Assembly: GCF_900106785.1 (NCBI RefSeq)
Contig: NZ_LT629843.1
Location: 13,753 to 75,645 of the forward strand
Length of the DNA stretch: 61,893 bases
Direction of reading: 5' to 3'
From: Prevotellamassilia timonensis
GTDB lineage: Bacteria > Bacteroidota > Bacteroidia > Bacteroidales > Bacteroidaceae
Each line of letters begins with the position of its first letter. Position 1 is the first letter of the stretch. A program made the position numbers and the translations under genes. The notes under the pieces are model-generated. The model had not been told where the DNA came from. It did not search any database and worked only from the letters and a program-made list of their open reading frames with translations. Shown here piece by piece: positions 37,729 through 46,718 of this stretch.

Positions 37729-37763
37729 AAGCGGGAGAATGGTATCATGCTGTTCTCCCGTTT
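37729..37763 (+). terminator. hairpin after rteC
   Basis: AACGGGAGAA-like arms (AAGCGGGAGAA at 37729-37739 and TTCTCCCGTT at 37753-37762) around a 13-base loop. The tail is TTTG, so it is a weak terminator. Confidence 0.5.
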
Positions 37764-37829
37764 GAGTAAAATCTATACGAAAAAGGGCGTTTTCGGCGCG
37801 CTATTGCCCCGAATTTCAGCGAAAAACGC

Positions 37830-37837
37830 TATCTTTG
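37830..37837 (+). promoter_or_regulatory. -7 element of the AlbA-type gene
   Basis: TATCTTTG, 21 bp before the ATG at 37859. The nearest TTG upstream gives a long spacer (23 bp), so only the -7 element is firm. Confidence 0.5.
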
Positions 37838-37858
37838 TACAATTGTTACGAATTGAAT

Positions 37859-39310
37859 ATGAACATAGACAACCTCGATATAGTAAAACAACTGATAGCC
37901 GAAAAGGAAAACGGGCAGGTGGAGTTCAAGGAAACCACCGGGCAGTTGGAGCGCGGCATGGAAACGCTCTGCGCTTTCCTTAACAGCGAAGGTGGCACGG
38001 TGTTGTTCGGTGTGACCGACAAAGGAAAGATCATCGGGCAGGAAGTGAGCGACAAGACGAAGCGTGATATTGCGGAAGCCATCCGGCGTTTTGAACCATT
38101 TGCCACACTCGAAGTTTCGTATATCAGTATCCAAAATACAGACAAGAGTGTGATAGCCTTGTCTGCGGACAGCCAACGTTATATGCGTCCGTTCTCCTAT
38201 AAGGGACGGGCTTATCTTCGATTGGAGAGCGTGACATCCTCCATGCCGCAAGACGTATATAACCAACTGCTTATGCAGCGAGGTGGGAAATACGCTTGGG
38301 AGGCGATGACGAATCCCGACATCAAAGTTACTGACCTTGATGAACATGCCATTATGGGAGCGGTACGTGGAGGCATCCGGTGCGGTCGCCTACCCGAAGC
38401 CACCATAAGGGAGGATTTGCCGACCATACTCGAAAAATTCAACCTGTTACATGACGGAAAACTGAATAATGCTTCCGCAGTCTTGTTCGGTCGTGATTTT
38501 TACTTCTATCCCCAGTGCCTGCTTCGGTTGGCGCGTTTCAAAGGAACTACAAAAGACGAGTTTATAGACAATCAGCGTACCACTGGCAATATCTACACAC
38601 TGCTGGACACTGCAATGTCGTTCTTTTTCAAGCATCTTTCCCTTTCGGGCAAAGTTGAAGGCTTGTATCGGGAGGAAGAGCTTGAGATTCCTTACAAGGC
38701 ATTGAGGGAATGCTGCACAAATGCCCTTTGCCACCGCTCATACCACCGTCCCGGCAGTTCGGTAGGAATTGCCATCTATGATGACCGTGTGGAGATTGAG
38801 AACAGTGGAACTTTTCCGCCGGATATAACAATGGAAAAGTTATTGAGCGGGCATAATTCAGAACCTCAAAACCTGATTATTGCGAATGTTCTGTATAAAA
38901 GCGAGGTTCTGGAAAGCTGGGGACGAGGCATCGGGCTTATGATAAGCGAATGCCGGCGTGTCGGCATTCCCGATCCGGAGTTTCATACAGATGGAAATAG
39001 TGTATGGGTTATTTTCCGCTATACCCGAAAAACTGTGGGGCACGACCCGACAATTACCCGACAGTTACCCCACAGTCACCCCACAGTTACCCCACAGGTG
39101 GAAAAGGTGTTGTCTGCAATCGGCACACAGACACTTTCAACCAAAGAGATTATGTGTGTGATAGGATTAAAGGACAAAAGTAATTTTTTAGAACTATATC
39201 TGTATCCAGCCATAAGGCAGAATTTGGTAGAGCCTATTTACCCGGAAAATCCGAAACATCCCCGGCAGAAATATCGTCTTACCGATAAAGGAAAAGAACT
39301 GTTGATATAA
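37859..39310 (+). CDS. AlbA_2/Schlafen-type ATP-binding protein (putative transcription regulator)
   Basis: 483-aa protein. The N-terminal AlbA_2 domain (EFKETTGQLERGMETLCAFLNSEGGTVLFGV) is of the kind found in Schlafen-type and putative DNA-binding proteins. A HATPase-like middle (ECCTNALCHRSYH..., GIGLMISECRR) follows, and the C-terminal part is a winged helix. This is the architecture often annotated as an ATP-dependent DNA helicase RecG-related protein. It sits between rteC and the GNAT-fusion gene as cargo. The ATG at 37859 is preferred, because the longer frame starts inside the promoter. Confidence 0.7.
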   Translation: MNIDNLDIVKQLIAEKENGQVEFKETTGQLERGMETLCAFLNSEGGTVLFGVTDKGKIIGQEVSDKTKRDIAEAIRRFEPFATLEVSYISIQNTDKSVIALSADSQRYMRPFSYKGRAYLRLESVTSSMPQDVYNQLLMQRGGKYAWEAMTNPDIKVTDLDEHAIMGAVRGGIRCGRLPEATIREDLPTILEKFNLLHDGKLNNASAVLFGRDFYFYPQCLLRLARFKGTTKDEFIDNQRTTGNIYTLLDTAMSFFFKHLSLSGKVEGLYREEELEIPYKALRECCTNALCHRSYHRPGSSVGIAIYDDRVEIENSGTFPPDITMEKLLSGHNSEPQNLIIANVLYKSEVLESWGRGIGLMISECRRVGIPDPEFHTDGNSVWVIFRYTRKTVGHDPTITRQLPHSHPTVTPQVEKVLSAIGTQTLSTKEIMCVIGLKDKSNFLELYLYPAIRQNLVEPIYPENPKHPRQKYRLTDKGKELLI

Positions 39311-39319
39311 TAACGGGGT

Positions 39320-40483
39320 ATGGTGGCGAAAAAGAAGAAACAACAGGGGCATTACTGTCGGATTTGTAGCGAGTACAAAGCCAACGAGCAATTCAGCGGC
39401 AAAGGACACTCGCGGCATATCTGCAAGGAATGCCGGTCGCTTCCCGATGATGTGAAGGCGGACATGGTGCGCTGTAACGAGGTGGAACGAGCCGTTTTCA
39501 AATGCCCGATGAGCCGTCAGGACTGGGAACTGCTGGAAAAATATGCCAAGAAGTACAAGGACAAGGAATCCGGGCAGTTCGCGCAGGATATGTTGGACAT
39601 GAAACGGGGCAATCAGACACCGGACGAGGATATGGAAGAGGATGATGTTTTAATAGAAGGCATCTATGAAGAGGAAACCATACCATTTGCCGAACTGGAG
39701 GATGACATCCGTTATCAGTTGGAAGAATTGTTGGCGGACAACATCAACGAGTTCATGATACACAAGAATTACATTCCCGAAGGCAAGGAACTGAAAGACA
39801 TCAACGAATGGGTCATGAAAGAAACCCGTGACACCTTTTTTATAAAGGTTATTCCCGATGCCGCTTATGACAGTCTGGTGGAAGAAACGATCAACAGGCT
39901 TGTGAAGGAATGGAAAGAGGACGGATTTGAGATAAAGACCTATTCCGCATCGCTGGTCGTCATGGAAACGGAACGGCTGCTTATCCGCAGGATAACCCGT
40001 AAGGATATGGACGCACTCCTTGCCATAATGGGAAAGCCGGAAGTCATGTACGCTTGGGAACACGGCTTTACCAAAAAGGACGTGCGCAAATGGATAAACA
40101 GGCAACTCATCCGATACCGCAAGGACGGGTTCGGATATTTTGCCGTCATACTGAAAGAAAGCGGCGCATTGATAGGACAAGCCGGTCTGATGAATAGTAC
40201 CCTAAACGGGAACGAGACTGTCGAGCTTGGCTATATACTCGATAACACATACTGGCATAACGGTTACGGTACGGAAGCCGCCCGCGCGTGTTTGGAATAC
40301 GCCTTTGGAGAGCTGGAACTGAAAACTGTCTGTTGCAGTATCCGACCGGAAAACGTGGCATCCATCCGTGTGGTTGAAAGGCTGGGAATGACCTTGTGCG
40401 ACAACCATACAATAATATACAACGAAAAAGAAATGCCGCATCAGATATATGTGGCAACCAATAGTAAATCCTATATCTTATAA
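39320..40483 (+). CDS. zinc-ribbon domain fused to a GNAT acetyltransferase
   Basis: 387-aa protein. Residues 1-40 hold a CxxC...CxxC ribbon (C13, C16, C35, C38). Residues 60-210 are acidic and predicted helical, with no recognised family. Residues 215-387 start with METERLLIRRITRKD, a typical RimJ/RimL-type GNAT beginning, and include the acetyl-CoA loop WHNGYGTEAARA and a C-terminal NVASIRVVERLGM. The fusion may join two originally separate genes, with M215 as the old start. The substrate is unknown. It follows the AlbA-type gene by 9 bp. Confidence 0.7.
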   Translation: MVAKKKKQQGHYCRICSEYKANEQFSGKGHSRHICKECRSLPDDVKADMVRCNEVERAVFKCPMSRQDWELLEKYAKKYKDKESGQFAQDMLDMKRGNQTPDEDMEEDDVLIEGIYEEETIPFAELEDDIRYQLEELLADNINEFMIHKNYIPEGKELKDINEWVMKETRDTFFIKVIPDAAYDSLVEETINRLVKEWKEDGFEIKTYSASLVVMETERLLIRRITRKDMDALLAIMGKPEVMYAWEHGFTKKDVRKWINRQLIRYRKDGFGYFAVILKESGALIGQAGLMNSTLNGNETVELGYILDNTYWHNGYGTEAARACLEYAFGELELKTVCCSIRPENVASIRVVERLGMTLCDNHTIIYNEKEMPHQIYVATNSKSYIL

Positions 40484-40499
40484 GCGAAATCACTCAACA

Positions 40500-41066
40500 A
40501 TGAAAACAAATAATATTAATTTATTTTGCGATATAGTTACTCAAAGGTCAGGAGAACATTCTTGCGCTATAAATATTTTGTTGCAACAACAATTATATGG
40601 GCAGGTAATATCTATTCTGCGTCAAGAATTAGATTCTATGGTAAGAGTTATGTTTTTGTTGTCAATTAGCGACTTAAACCTTAGAGAGCATTTTATAAAC
40701 CAAACTTTGGAGGGAATAAAATGGTCTTATCCCAATACAAAGAAAGTCGTGACCGATAAACAAATGGTGGATTTAGCTGATAAATTTTATGGCTGGCCTT
40801 TTTTTGTTTATAAATTAGGATGCGCTTTTATTCATCTTTCAGCAATGGTATATTATAAAAACAGTAATCCATTTTTGCTTTTATCTGTTTCAGAAAGAAA
40901 TGACATCACAAGGTTTTTACATCAATATCATAGTTTCCCGTTAGAGTTGGAATTGAATTTGGAAAATATCATCCCATATCTTGATAAAGTATTTAATAAA
41001 GTTTCAAGTAACTTAGCATGTTACATTGAAGATTTACGTCAAAATAAACTTTTGGAGGAATATTAA
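40500..41066 (+). CDS. hypothetical AT-rich cargo protein
   Basis: 188 aa, much more AT-rich than the transposon genes around it, suggesting a separate acquisition. Predicted largely helical. A segment VYKLGCAFIHLSAMVYY has an H in a helical context like DUF5677/HEPN proteins, but no full motif is seen. It ends inside a bidirectional terminator, next to the convergent mobC gene. I do not recognise its function. Confidence 0.55.
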   Translation: MKTNNINLFCDIVTQRSGEHSCAINILLQQQLYGQVISILRQELDSMVRVMFLLSISDLNLREHFINQTLEGIKWSYPNTKKVVTDKQMVDLADKFYGWPFFVYKLGCAFIHLSAMVYYKNSNPFLLLSVSERNDITRFLHQYHSFPLELELNLENIIPYLDKVFNKVSSNLACYIEDLRQNKLLEEY

Positions 41067-41104
41067 AATAAGGGAGGATTTTAGCTATCCTCCCTTATTT
41101 TAAT
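41062..41104. terminator. bidirectional terminator
   Basis: Perfect 18-bp arms ATTAAAATAAGGGAGGAT (41062-41079) and their inverse (41087-41104), a 7-base loop, A/T tracts on both sides. It serves the gene ending at 41066 and the minus-strand mob operon ending at 41108. Confidence 0.85.
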
Positions 41105-41107
41105 AGG

Positions 41108-43117
41108 TTACTTCTGCTGCAACAGATGCTTCAGGTTGTCATCGCCCGCGATGCGCTCCAATTCCTCCTGAACAATCTGCTTCACCTCCTCCTTGATGCG
41201 CCGGTAATTTGCCTGCACCGTTTCCTTCATGCGGTCGTTGCCGTCTGCGTCAGTGAAATCGGTAATAACGGGGATTTTCTTGTAGGCACTTTCCTCCCGT
41301 TTTACCTTATCGGCATCCACCACAATCTCGCAGTGGAAAATCTTCTGTTCGATACGCTCGTTGAAGTTGTCGGACACCGAACCGACAAACATTCCCTGCG
41401 TCAAACCGGAAATCTTGCTGGGCGGGATAAGCGCGTCCATCTGCGTGTTAATGGAGGTGGAAACATCCTGCCGGTTGATGGAGATAGACTGCCGTTTCTG
41501 CAACACCTTACCGAATCGTTCCGATAGTGTCTTTGCCGTTTCACCTACCACCTGCCCGGAGAAAATGTTACCGACCGTATTCATCACCACTTTCGCCTCC
41601 TTATCACCGTAGTCGCGCACCAGCTGGCTGAAATCCTGAAATCCCAGACACACGGCAACCTTGTTGCTTCGGGCGGTAGCTATAAGATTGTCCAACCCTT
41701 TGAAATATATCGTCGGCAGCTCGTCTATGATGACCGACGACTTCAGCATCCCCTTCTTATTGATGAGCTTCACGATGCGGGAGTTATACAATCCGAGAGC
41801 CGCCCCGTAGATATTCTGACGGTCGGGATTGTTGCCCACGCATAGGATTTTCGGCTCTTCGGGATTGTTGATGTCCAGCGTAAACTCGCTGTCCGACATC
41901 ACCCAATAGAGCTGCGGTGAAATCATCCTCGAAAGCGGAATTTTTGCCGACGCTATCTGCCCCATGAGCTGCTCCGCAGCCCCTCCGAGCCACGCATCCA
42001 TGAACGGGGAAAGGTAGTTCTCCAGTTCGGGATAGGAAGTCAGTATCGGAAAAATATCCTCGTAGCGGCGGTTCAAAAATTCGATGGCATGGGGAAACGT
42101 GCAATATTTCCCGTTCTGATAGATTTTAAGATACCATATAATACTGGCGAACAAAATGATAGGTGATTCCACAAAGAAGTCACCCTGCTTTTGCACCCAC
42201 GTTTTATTGAGGTTGAGCATTATTGTATAGGCACTCTCGTAGGCGTCCGTAATATCTTCCATAAAATCCGGGTGAATGGGATTGCACCGATGAGAGCGTC
42301 GCGGGTCGTCGAAGTTGATCACATAGAACTTCGGCTTCACCTTGTAGCCGTCAGGGTGGTTCAGCAGATGATTGTAGGCAATGGTGGACAAGTCGCTGAA
42401 TTTGAAGTCATACACGTACATCAAGAAGCCCTTTTCAATCTGTTGCTTGATAAAATTGTTTACCACGGCGTATGACTTGCCGCTGCCCGGCGTACCCAAC
42501 ACGATGGACGCACGGAAGGGATTCACCACATTGATCCAACCGTTGTTCCAACGCTTTTTGTAATAGAAGCGTGTCGGCAAATTGACCGAATACTCGCTTT
42601 CGATGAGTCTTGTTTCCTGCATGAAACTCTCGTTCTCGTTGTTGAAAACATCCTCCATCAAATTGTGTTTCAACAGACGGCTCATCCACAGACCTCCCAT
42701 CAACAGGCAGACATAGCCCGTACCGATGGTAAGGACATACAGCCCCATCACCGCCTCAATCGGAAGCGGCAGAGCCAGTATCCACCAGTTTAGGAAAAAC
42801 AGCACGGACCCGGCGGCGAGTGCCGTCCATATTCTTCCCCAAGTGATTTTCTCTCCCTTGACCCCCTTTGTACCCAGACAGGACAGGGCAAGCAGCAGGA
42901 CGGCAAACAGCTTTGTGTACAGTATGGAATGGAACAGCCCCGCCGTGCGGTCGAAGTTCAGAAGGATTCTGTCCACCACACCGATGTTCACGCCCCACAG
43001 CCGGATGACTTCGTAACAGAACCAGTACACGTTCATAACCACTAAAATAATACTCACGGCACGCAGAAAATCCATGATTTTCGCCAATGCCCTCAAATCG
43101 TCTTCTTGTTGTGACAT
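41108..43117 (-). CDS. mobC: MobC coupling protein (VirD4/TraG-type ATPase)
   Basis: 669-aa inner-membrane ATPase. An N-terminal YWFCY segment (31-35) and several transmembrane helices (up to about 150) anchor it. The Walker A motif is GTPGSGKS (208-215) and a Walker B-like region SVIIDELPTIYF follows. It links the relaxosome to the type IV secretion channel. It is the last gene of mobA-mobB-mobC. The leader at 43118-43150 has an AGTATCAAC motif shared with other element leaders. Confidence 0.9.
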   Translation of the reverse strand: MSQQEDDLRALAKIMDFLRAVSIILVVMNVYWFCYEVIRLWGVNIGVVDRILLNFDRTAGLFHSILYTKLFAVLLLALSCLGTKGVKGEKITWGRIWTALAAGSVLFFLNWWILALPLPIEAVMGLYVLTIGTGYVCLLMGGLWMSRLLKHNLMEDVFNNENESFMQETRLIESEYSVNLPTRFYYKKRWNNGWINVVNPFRASIVLGTPGSGKSYAVVNNFIKQQIEKGFLMYVYDFKFSDLSTIAYNHLLNHPDGYKVKPKFYVINFDDPRRSHRCNPIHPDFMEDITDAYESAYTIMLNLNKTWVQKQGDFFVESPIILFASIIWYLKIYQNGKYCTFPHAIEFLNRRYEDIFPILTSYPELENYLSPFMDAWLGGAAEQLMGQIASAKIPLSRMISPQLYWVMSDSEFTLDINNPEEPKILCVGNNPDRQNIYGAALGLYNSRIVKLINKKGMLKSSVIIDELPTIYFKGLDNLIATARSNKVAVCLGFQDFSQLVRDYGDKEAKVVMNTVGNIFSGQVVGETAKTLSERFGKVLQKRQSISINRQDVSTSINTQMDALIPPSKISGLTQGMFVGSVSDNFNERIEQKIFHCEIVVDADKVKREESAYKKIPVITDFTDADGNDRMKETVQANYRRIKEEVKQIVQEELERIAGDDNLKHLLQQK

Positions 43118-43147
43118 ACATTGATTTTTTAATTGTTGATACTCCGA

Positions 43148-44395
43148 TTACAAACCCAAGCCCTTGCGCTTTTTCTTCTTTTTGCGCTTCATCGCCCGGA
43201 TGAAAGCCTTTTCCTCAGCATCTACCGCCGGACCTTCGGGAGTGAGCAAGCCCATTCCGCCCGATACGTCTTCACGGTCGTATGCGGTCTGTCCGTATGC
43301 CTTGTCCGCAGCATCCATAGGGATGGATAACGGTATCGGCGGTTGTCCGGCGTATGGCAGGGTGAAGTGTTCCTGCAAGGCATTCGCCGAAAGCTCCTTG
43401 CCCATGCGAGAGCCGTTCAGTACACATCCTGTGCGGTGGTCGATAAACGTCGCTCCATAGATACGCCCTTCATCCGTGTAGCGCAGTACGGTGTCGATGC
43501 CCTTCTCTTTGAGTTGGGATACAAATTTGTCCTTGTCATAAGTGCCTTGCAGCACGGAAAGAACGGTGCGTTTCGTCATGTCGGCGAGCTTCCTGTCCTT
43601 AATCTCTGATTTGGAACGGATAAATTTTCTCTGTACGGCTTCATAACCTGCGGACTTCCCGAAAAGCGAGGACTTGAACGGGTTGCCCACCTTGTTACCC
43701 TTGTCGTCCGTGACGGAATAAACCAGCCCGTGATACTCCCGTCCGCGCACGTTGCCTCTCGCTTCCTCCACCGTCATATTATATAAGGAAAGGAGCGCAC
43801 GGTATTCGCCCATCGTCTGAAAACGGTACTGCCCGTTCAGAGCCTTCACAGTGCCAGCCACCTGCTTCTTCACATCACCTGCCGATGCGTCCACCTTGCT
43901 TAGCGGCGTGTCAAGCCGGCGGTTCCTGCGCTCCGCGCCGTGCAGCCCGTATTTCTTCTCCAGCTCACGGGTGATTTGTTTGCTACGATAGTAGTTGTTC
44001 TTGTCGCTGATACATTTCCCGTTATCGTCCACCCGCACCGTCACGATGTGCAGGTGGTGGCGGTCGATGTCCTCGTGCTTGAAAACAAGATAAGGCTGGT
44101 TGCCGAAACCGAGTTTTTCCAGATACTCGCGGGCTATATCCTGCAATTCCGCATCGGTCAACACATCCTCCGGATGTGGGTTGAGCGAAATATGCACCAC
44201 CGGCTTCTCCACCTTCATCTGTGGCGGCATGAAGGTGAGAAAACCCTCCATCGCCTTGTTGATGTCCACCTTTCCCGAACCGTCATTGTAGATGCGGTTG
44301 GTCGTAAGCAACCGCCCCTGCGCCTCGTTAATCTTCTCCCCGTTATAGGCAATCGCGCCGTACAACGAGTTTCCTACACTGATTTTTGCGACCAT
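43148..44395 (-). CDS. mobB: MobB relaxase
   Basis: 415-aa MobA/VirD2-type relaxase. The N-terminal MVAKISVGNSLYGAIAYN contains a candidate nucleophile Tyr, and HEDIDRHHLHIVTVRVDD is the metal-binding three-His motif. A basic, Lys-rich C-terminus (KRKKKKKRKGLGL) follows. It would nick oriT and pilot the strand. The start overlaps the end of mobA by 22 bp (translational coupling). Confidence 0.88.
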   Translation of the reverse strand: MVAKISVGNSLYGAIAYNGEKINEAQGRLLTTNRIYNDGSGKVDINKAMEGFLTFMPPQMKVEKPVVHISLNPHPEDVLTDAELQDIAREYLEKLGFGNQPYLVFKHEDIDRHHLHIVTVRVDDNGKCISDKNNYYRSKQITRELEKKYGLHGAERRNRRLDTPLSKVDASAGDVKKQVAGTVKALNGQYRFQTMGEYRALLSLYNMTVEEARGNVRGREYHGLVYSVTDDKGNKVGNPFKSSLFGKSAGYEAVQRKFIRSKSEIKDRKLADMTKRTVLSVLQGTYDKDKFVSQLKEKGIDTVLRYTDEGRIYGATFIDHRTGCVLNGSRMGKELSANALQEHFTLPYAGQPPIPLSIPMDAADKAYGQTAYDREDVSGGMGLLTPEGPAVDAEEKAFIRAMKRKKKKKRKGLGL

Positions 44396-44802
44396 TTCGC
44401 CTCCATTTCCCTTGAAAGTTCCACAATCCGGCGGCTCAGTTTCACGAGTTCGACGGTGTGTTGCTCTAATTTGTAGAGCAACGCCATCGCCTTTTTCTCT
44501 GAAAAATGCAGCCTCAGTTCCTTCACGACTTGGTTGTAATTCGTACCCACGGCGCGGAACTGCGCATGAAAATCCGATAGCTTGGTGTAATAGTCCACCA
44601 GCGTCTTGTCCACCTTCAGCACCTTGAACGGCTGTCCGAAGAAGTGCGCTTTGAGGAAAACCGACCGTGCATAGACACCCGATTTTCCGAACATGGCGAG
44701 GAAACGATTGTGTTCCTCCTCGTTGAAACGGACGGTGTAACGGTACACCGCCGGATCAAGTTTGGGATTTCTCCCTGCTTTGCTTTTCCTTTTCTCTTTC
44801 AT
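44374..44802 (-). CDS. mobA: MobA relaxosome accessory protein
   Basis: 142-aa basic protein with an N-terminal ribbon-helix-helix-like segment (YRYTVRFNEEEHNRFLAMFGKSGVYARSVFLK) and a helical tail, the form of MobC/MbpC-type auxiliary proteins that bind oriT. Named after the CTnDOT mobA position. The start codon follows an exact copy of the CCGCTAAATCCAAAGTA leader motif by 2 bp. oriT is expected upstream. Confidence 0.75.
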   Translation of the reverse strand: MKEKRKSKAGRNPKLDPAVYRYTVRFNEEEHNRFLAMFGKSGVYARSVFLKAHFFGQPFKVLKVDKTLVDYYTKLSDFHAQFRAVGTNYNQVVKELRLHFSEKKAMALLYKLEQHTVELVKLSRRIVELSREMEAKWSQKSV

Positions 44803-45190
44803 ATTACTTTGGATTTAGCGGATTGACGGCATAAGCCGCCGCTTCGGATCACAGCACCGCAGTTCTGAAAGGCTTTCCGACTTCGGAGGGAAAGCCCGCC
44901 CCCTGCAAGGGCAAGGCGTTTTCCGGGATGCTCAAAATATTTTGAGCGGCTGAAAACATACCTTGCTATGTTCAGGTGAACATAAAAATCCGTCAGGGGA
45001 CGGATGGGAAGATACCTTTCAGGACTCCGGGCCGCGCACCATCGGCGAACCCTGCTGTCCGGGGGGCAAAGTTACGCCCTTAAAGCTGTATTGGACAGAT
45101 GCTTGACCCGGTCAATGACTGCCAACCGGCGCAACGTGCTGCCACTTGCCGGAGAAGTGATACAGGTTCCAAAATATACTTGTTTATTTG
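44803..45190. other. candidate origin of transfer and mob-tra divergent region
   Basis: Between the divergent mob and tra operons. It holds GCTCAAAATATTTTGAGC, an 18-bp perfect palindrome (44930-44947), and TATGTTCAGGTGAACATA (44967-44984, 8-bp arms), both in a GC-rich context with other short repeats. The place upstream of mobA is where oriT of CTnDOT-type elements lies. The nick site is not identified. Confidence 0.5.
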
Positions 45191-45223
45191 CAGCATGATT
45201 CAAGAAACGAACGATTTGAAAAT

Positions 45224-45475
45224 ATGAGAAAAGGAACATTCAAATACCCGGACAATCGCTTCGGCGGATACTTGCCGAAGCGGATACCCGAACCGTCGGA
45301 ACCCCGGTTATCCGACAATCTGGTGAAGTACAGATTCAATGACTTCATGACGCAGTGTCGTCATTCATCACTTGTTCGCCGCACCGCTTCACCACAGAAC
45401 CGGATACGCGATGACCCGCCCATGTGTCTGTTCACTGAAGCGGATAATGTAGCAACCAAATCCGCATATAAATAG
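45224..45475 (+). CDS. possible small protein upstream of traA
   Basis: A frame of 83 codons beginning MRKGTFKYPDNRFGGYLPKR, basic and Pro/Arg-rich, with no recognised domain. The sequence also contains an imperfect inverted repeat (CTTCGGCGGATACTTGCCGAAG at 45258-45279). It may be part of the tra leader rather than a gene. Confidence 0.25.
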   Translation: MRKGTFKYPDNRFGGYLPKRIPEPSEPRLSDNLVKYRFNDFMTQCRHSSLVRRTASPQNRIRDDPPMCLFTEADNVATKSAYK

Positions 45476-45511
45476 AAAAAGAAATCTTCAACAATTAAAA
45501 TAAATGGAACT

Positions 45512-46273
45512 ATGAGTAAGGAAATCTTCGTTGCATTCGCAACACAGAAAGGTGGCATCGGCAAATCCACTGTCACGGCACTTGCCGCCAGCTACCTGCA
45601 CAACGTGAAAGGCTACAATGTCGCCGTCGTGGACTGCGACGACCCGCAGCACAGCATCCACGGGCTGCGCGAACACGAAATGGGGCTTATCGACAGCAGC
45701 ACCTACTTCAAGGCTCTCGCTTGCGACCATTTCCGCCGGATGAAAAAGAACGCCTACACCATCGTCAAGAGCAATGCGGTGAACGCCCTCGACGATGCCG
45801 AGAGGATGATTGCCACTGAGGACGTGAAACCCGACGTGGTGTTCTTCGACATGCCCGGCACACTCCGTAGTAACGGCGTGATAAAGACGCTCTCGCAGAT
45901 GGACTACATCTTCACTCCGCTGAGTGCCGACCGCTTTGTTGTGGAGAGTACCCTAAAATTCGTCACAATGTTCCGCGACAGGCTGATGACTACCGGACAG
46001 GCGAAAACAAAGGGGCTTTATCTGTTTTGGACGATGGTGGACGGCAGGGAGAGGAACGACCTGTACGGCATCTACGAGGAAGTGATAGCCGAAATGGGCT
46101 TTCCGGTACTTTCCACCCGCTTGCCCGACAGCAAGAAGTTCCGCCGTGACCTTTCGGAAGAGCGCAAGAGCGTTTTCCGCTCCACCATCTTCCCGATGGA
46201 CACGGCACTGCTGAAAGGGAGTGGCATCCGGGAGTTTTCCGAAGAGATAAGCGACATCATCAGACCGCAGTGA
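45512..46273 (+). CDS. traA: TraA, ParA-type ATPase
   Basis: 253-aa protein with a deviant Walker A KGGIGKST (13-20) and the ParA signature VVDCDDPQHS. CTnDOT traA is the first gene of the tra operon and has this ParA/MinD-type domain. A role in positioning the transfer apparatus is inferred. The downstream DUF3408 gene starts 3 bp after the stop. Confidence 0.85.
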   Translation: MSKEIFVAFATQKGGIGKSTVTALAASYLHNVKGYNVAVVDCDDPQHSIHGLREHEMGLIDSSTYFKALACDHFRRMKKNAYTIVKSNAVNALDDAERMIATEDVKPDVVFFDMPGTLRSNGVIKTLSQMDYIFTPLSADRFVVESTLKFVTMFRDRLMTTGQAKTKGLYLFWTMVDGRERNDLYGIYEEVIAEMGFPVLSTRLPDSKKFRRDLSEERKSVFRSTIFPMDTALLKGSGIREFSEEISDIIRPQ

Positions 46274-46275
46274 GC

Positions 46276-46716
46276 ATGGGCAGCAGGAAAGTGAACACGG
46301 AAGGCATCGACGAGGAACTGCTGTTAGCTTCCATCGGGCGGCGCACACAGGACGGGACACTGCGCCCCGCACAGGAAGTACCCGCAGCTGCACCGACCGA
46401 AGAGGACACCGCCGCACCGGAACCACCTCCTGTGCAACCAGTAACACGGGAAAAAGCGCAGAGGGAAAGTGGCCGCCGGAAAAGGCAGGATGAGGACTAT
46501 AACGAGCTGTTCCTGCGCCGCAACGAGATAAAGACCCGCCAGTGTGTCTATATCAGCCGCGATGTCCACGGCAAAATCCTCAGAATCGTGAACGACATCG
46601 CCGGAGGTGAAATCTCGGTGGGCGGCTATGTGGATACCGTGCTGCGCCAACATCTGGAACAGCACAAGGAGAGAATCAACGAACTGTACAAGAAACAACG
46701 TGAAGATCTGATTTGA
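46276..46716 (+). CDS. traB: TraB-position DUF3408 protein
   Basis: 146-aa protein with a Pro/Ala-rich N-terminal part and a C-terminal DUF3408 pattern (YNELFLRRNEIKTRQCVYISRDVHGKILRIVNDIAGGEISVGGYVDTVLRQHLEQHKE) that resembles a ribbon-helix-helix domain. The ATG at 46276 is preferred over a GTG at 46270 overlapping the traA stop. Naming is by CTnDOT order. Confidence 0.7.
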   Translation: MGSRKVNTEGIDEELLLASIGRRTQDGTLRPAQEVPAAAPTEEDTAAPEPPPVQPVTREKAQRESGRRKRQDEDYNELFLRRNEIKTRQCVYISRDVHGKILRIVNDIAGGEISVGGYVDTVLRQHLEQHKERINELYKKQREDLI

Positions 46717-46718
46717 AA

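Noticed and set aside
28318-41107. ermF or other second resistance gene as in CTnDOT
   Set aside because: No erm methyltransferase or other known resistance gene was recognised; the layout is closer to CTnERL.
45004-45198. 64-codon ORF upstream of traA
   Set aside because: Lies within the candidate oriT region, no recognised domain and poor composition.
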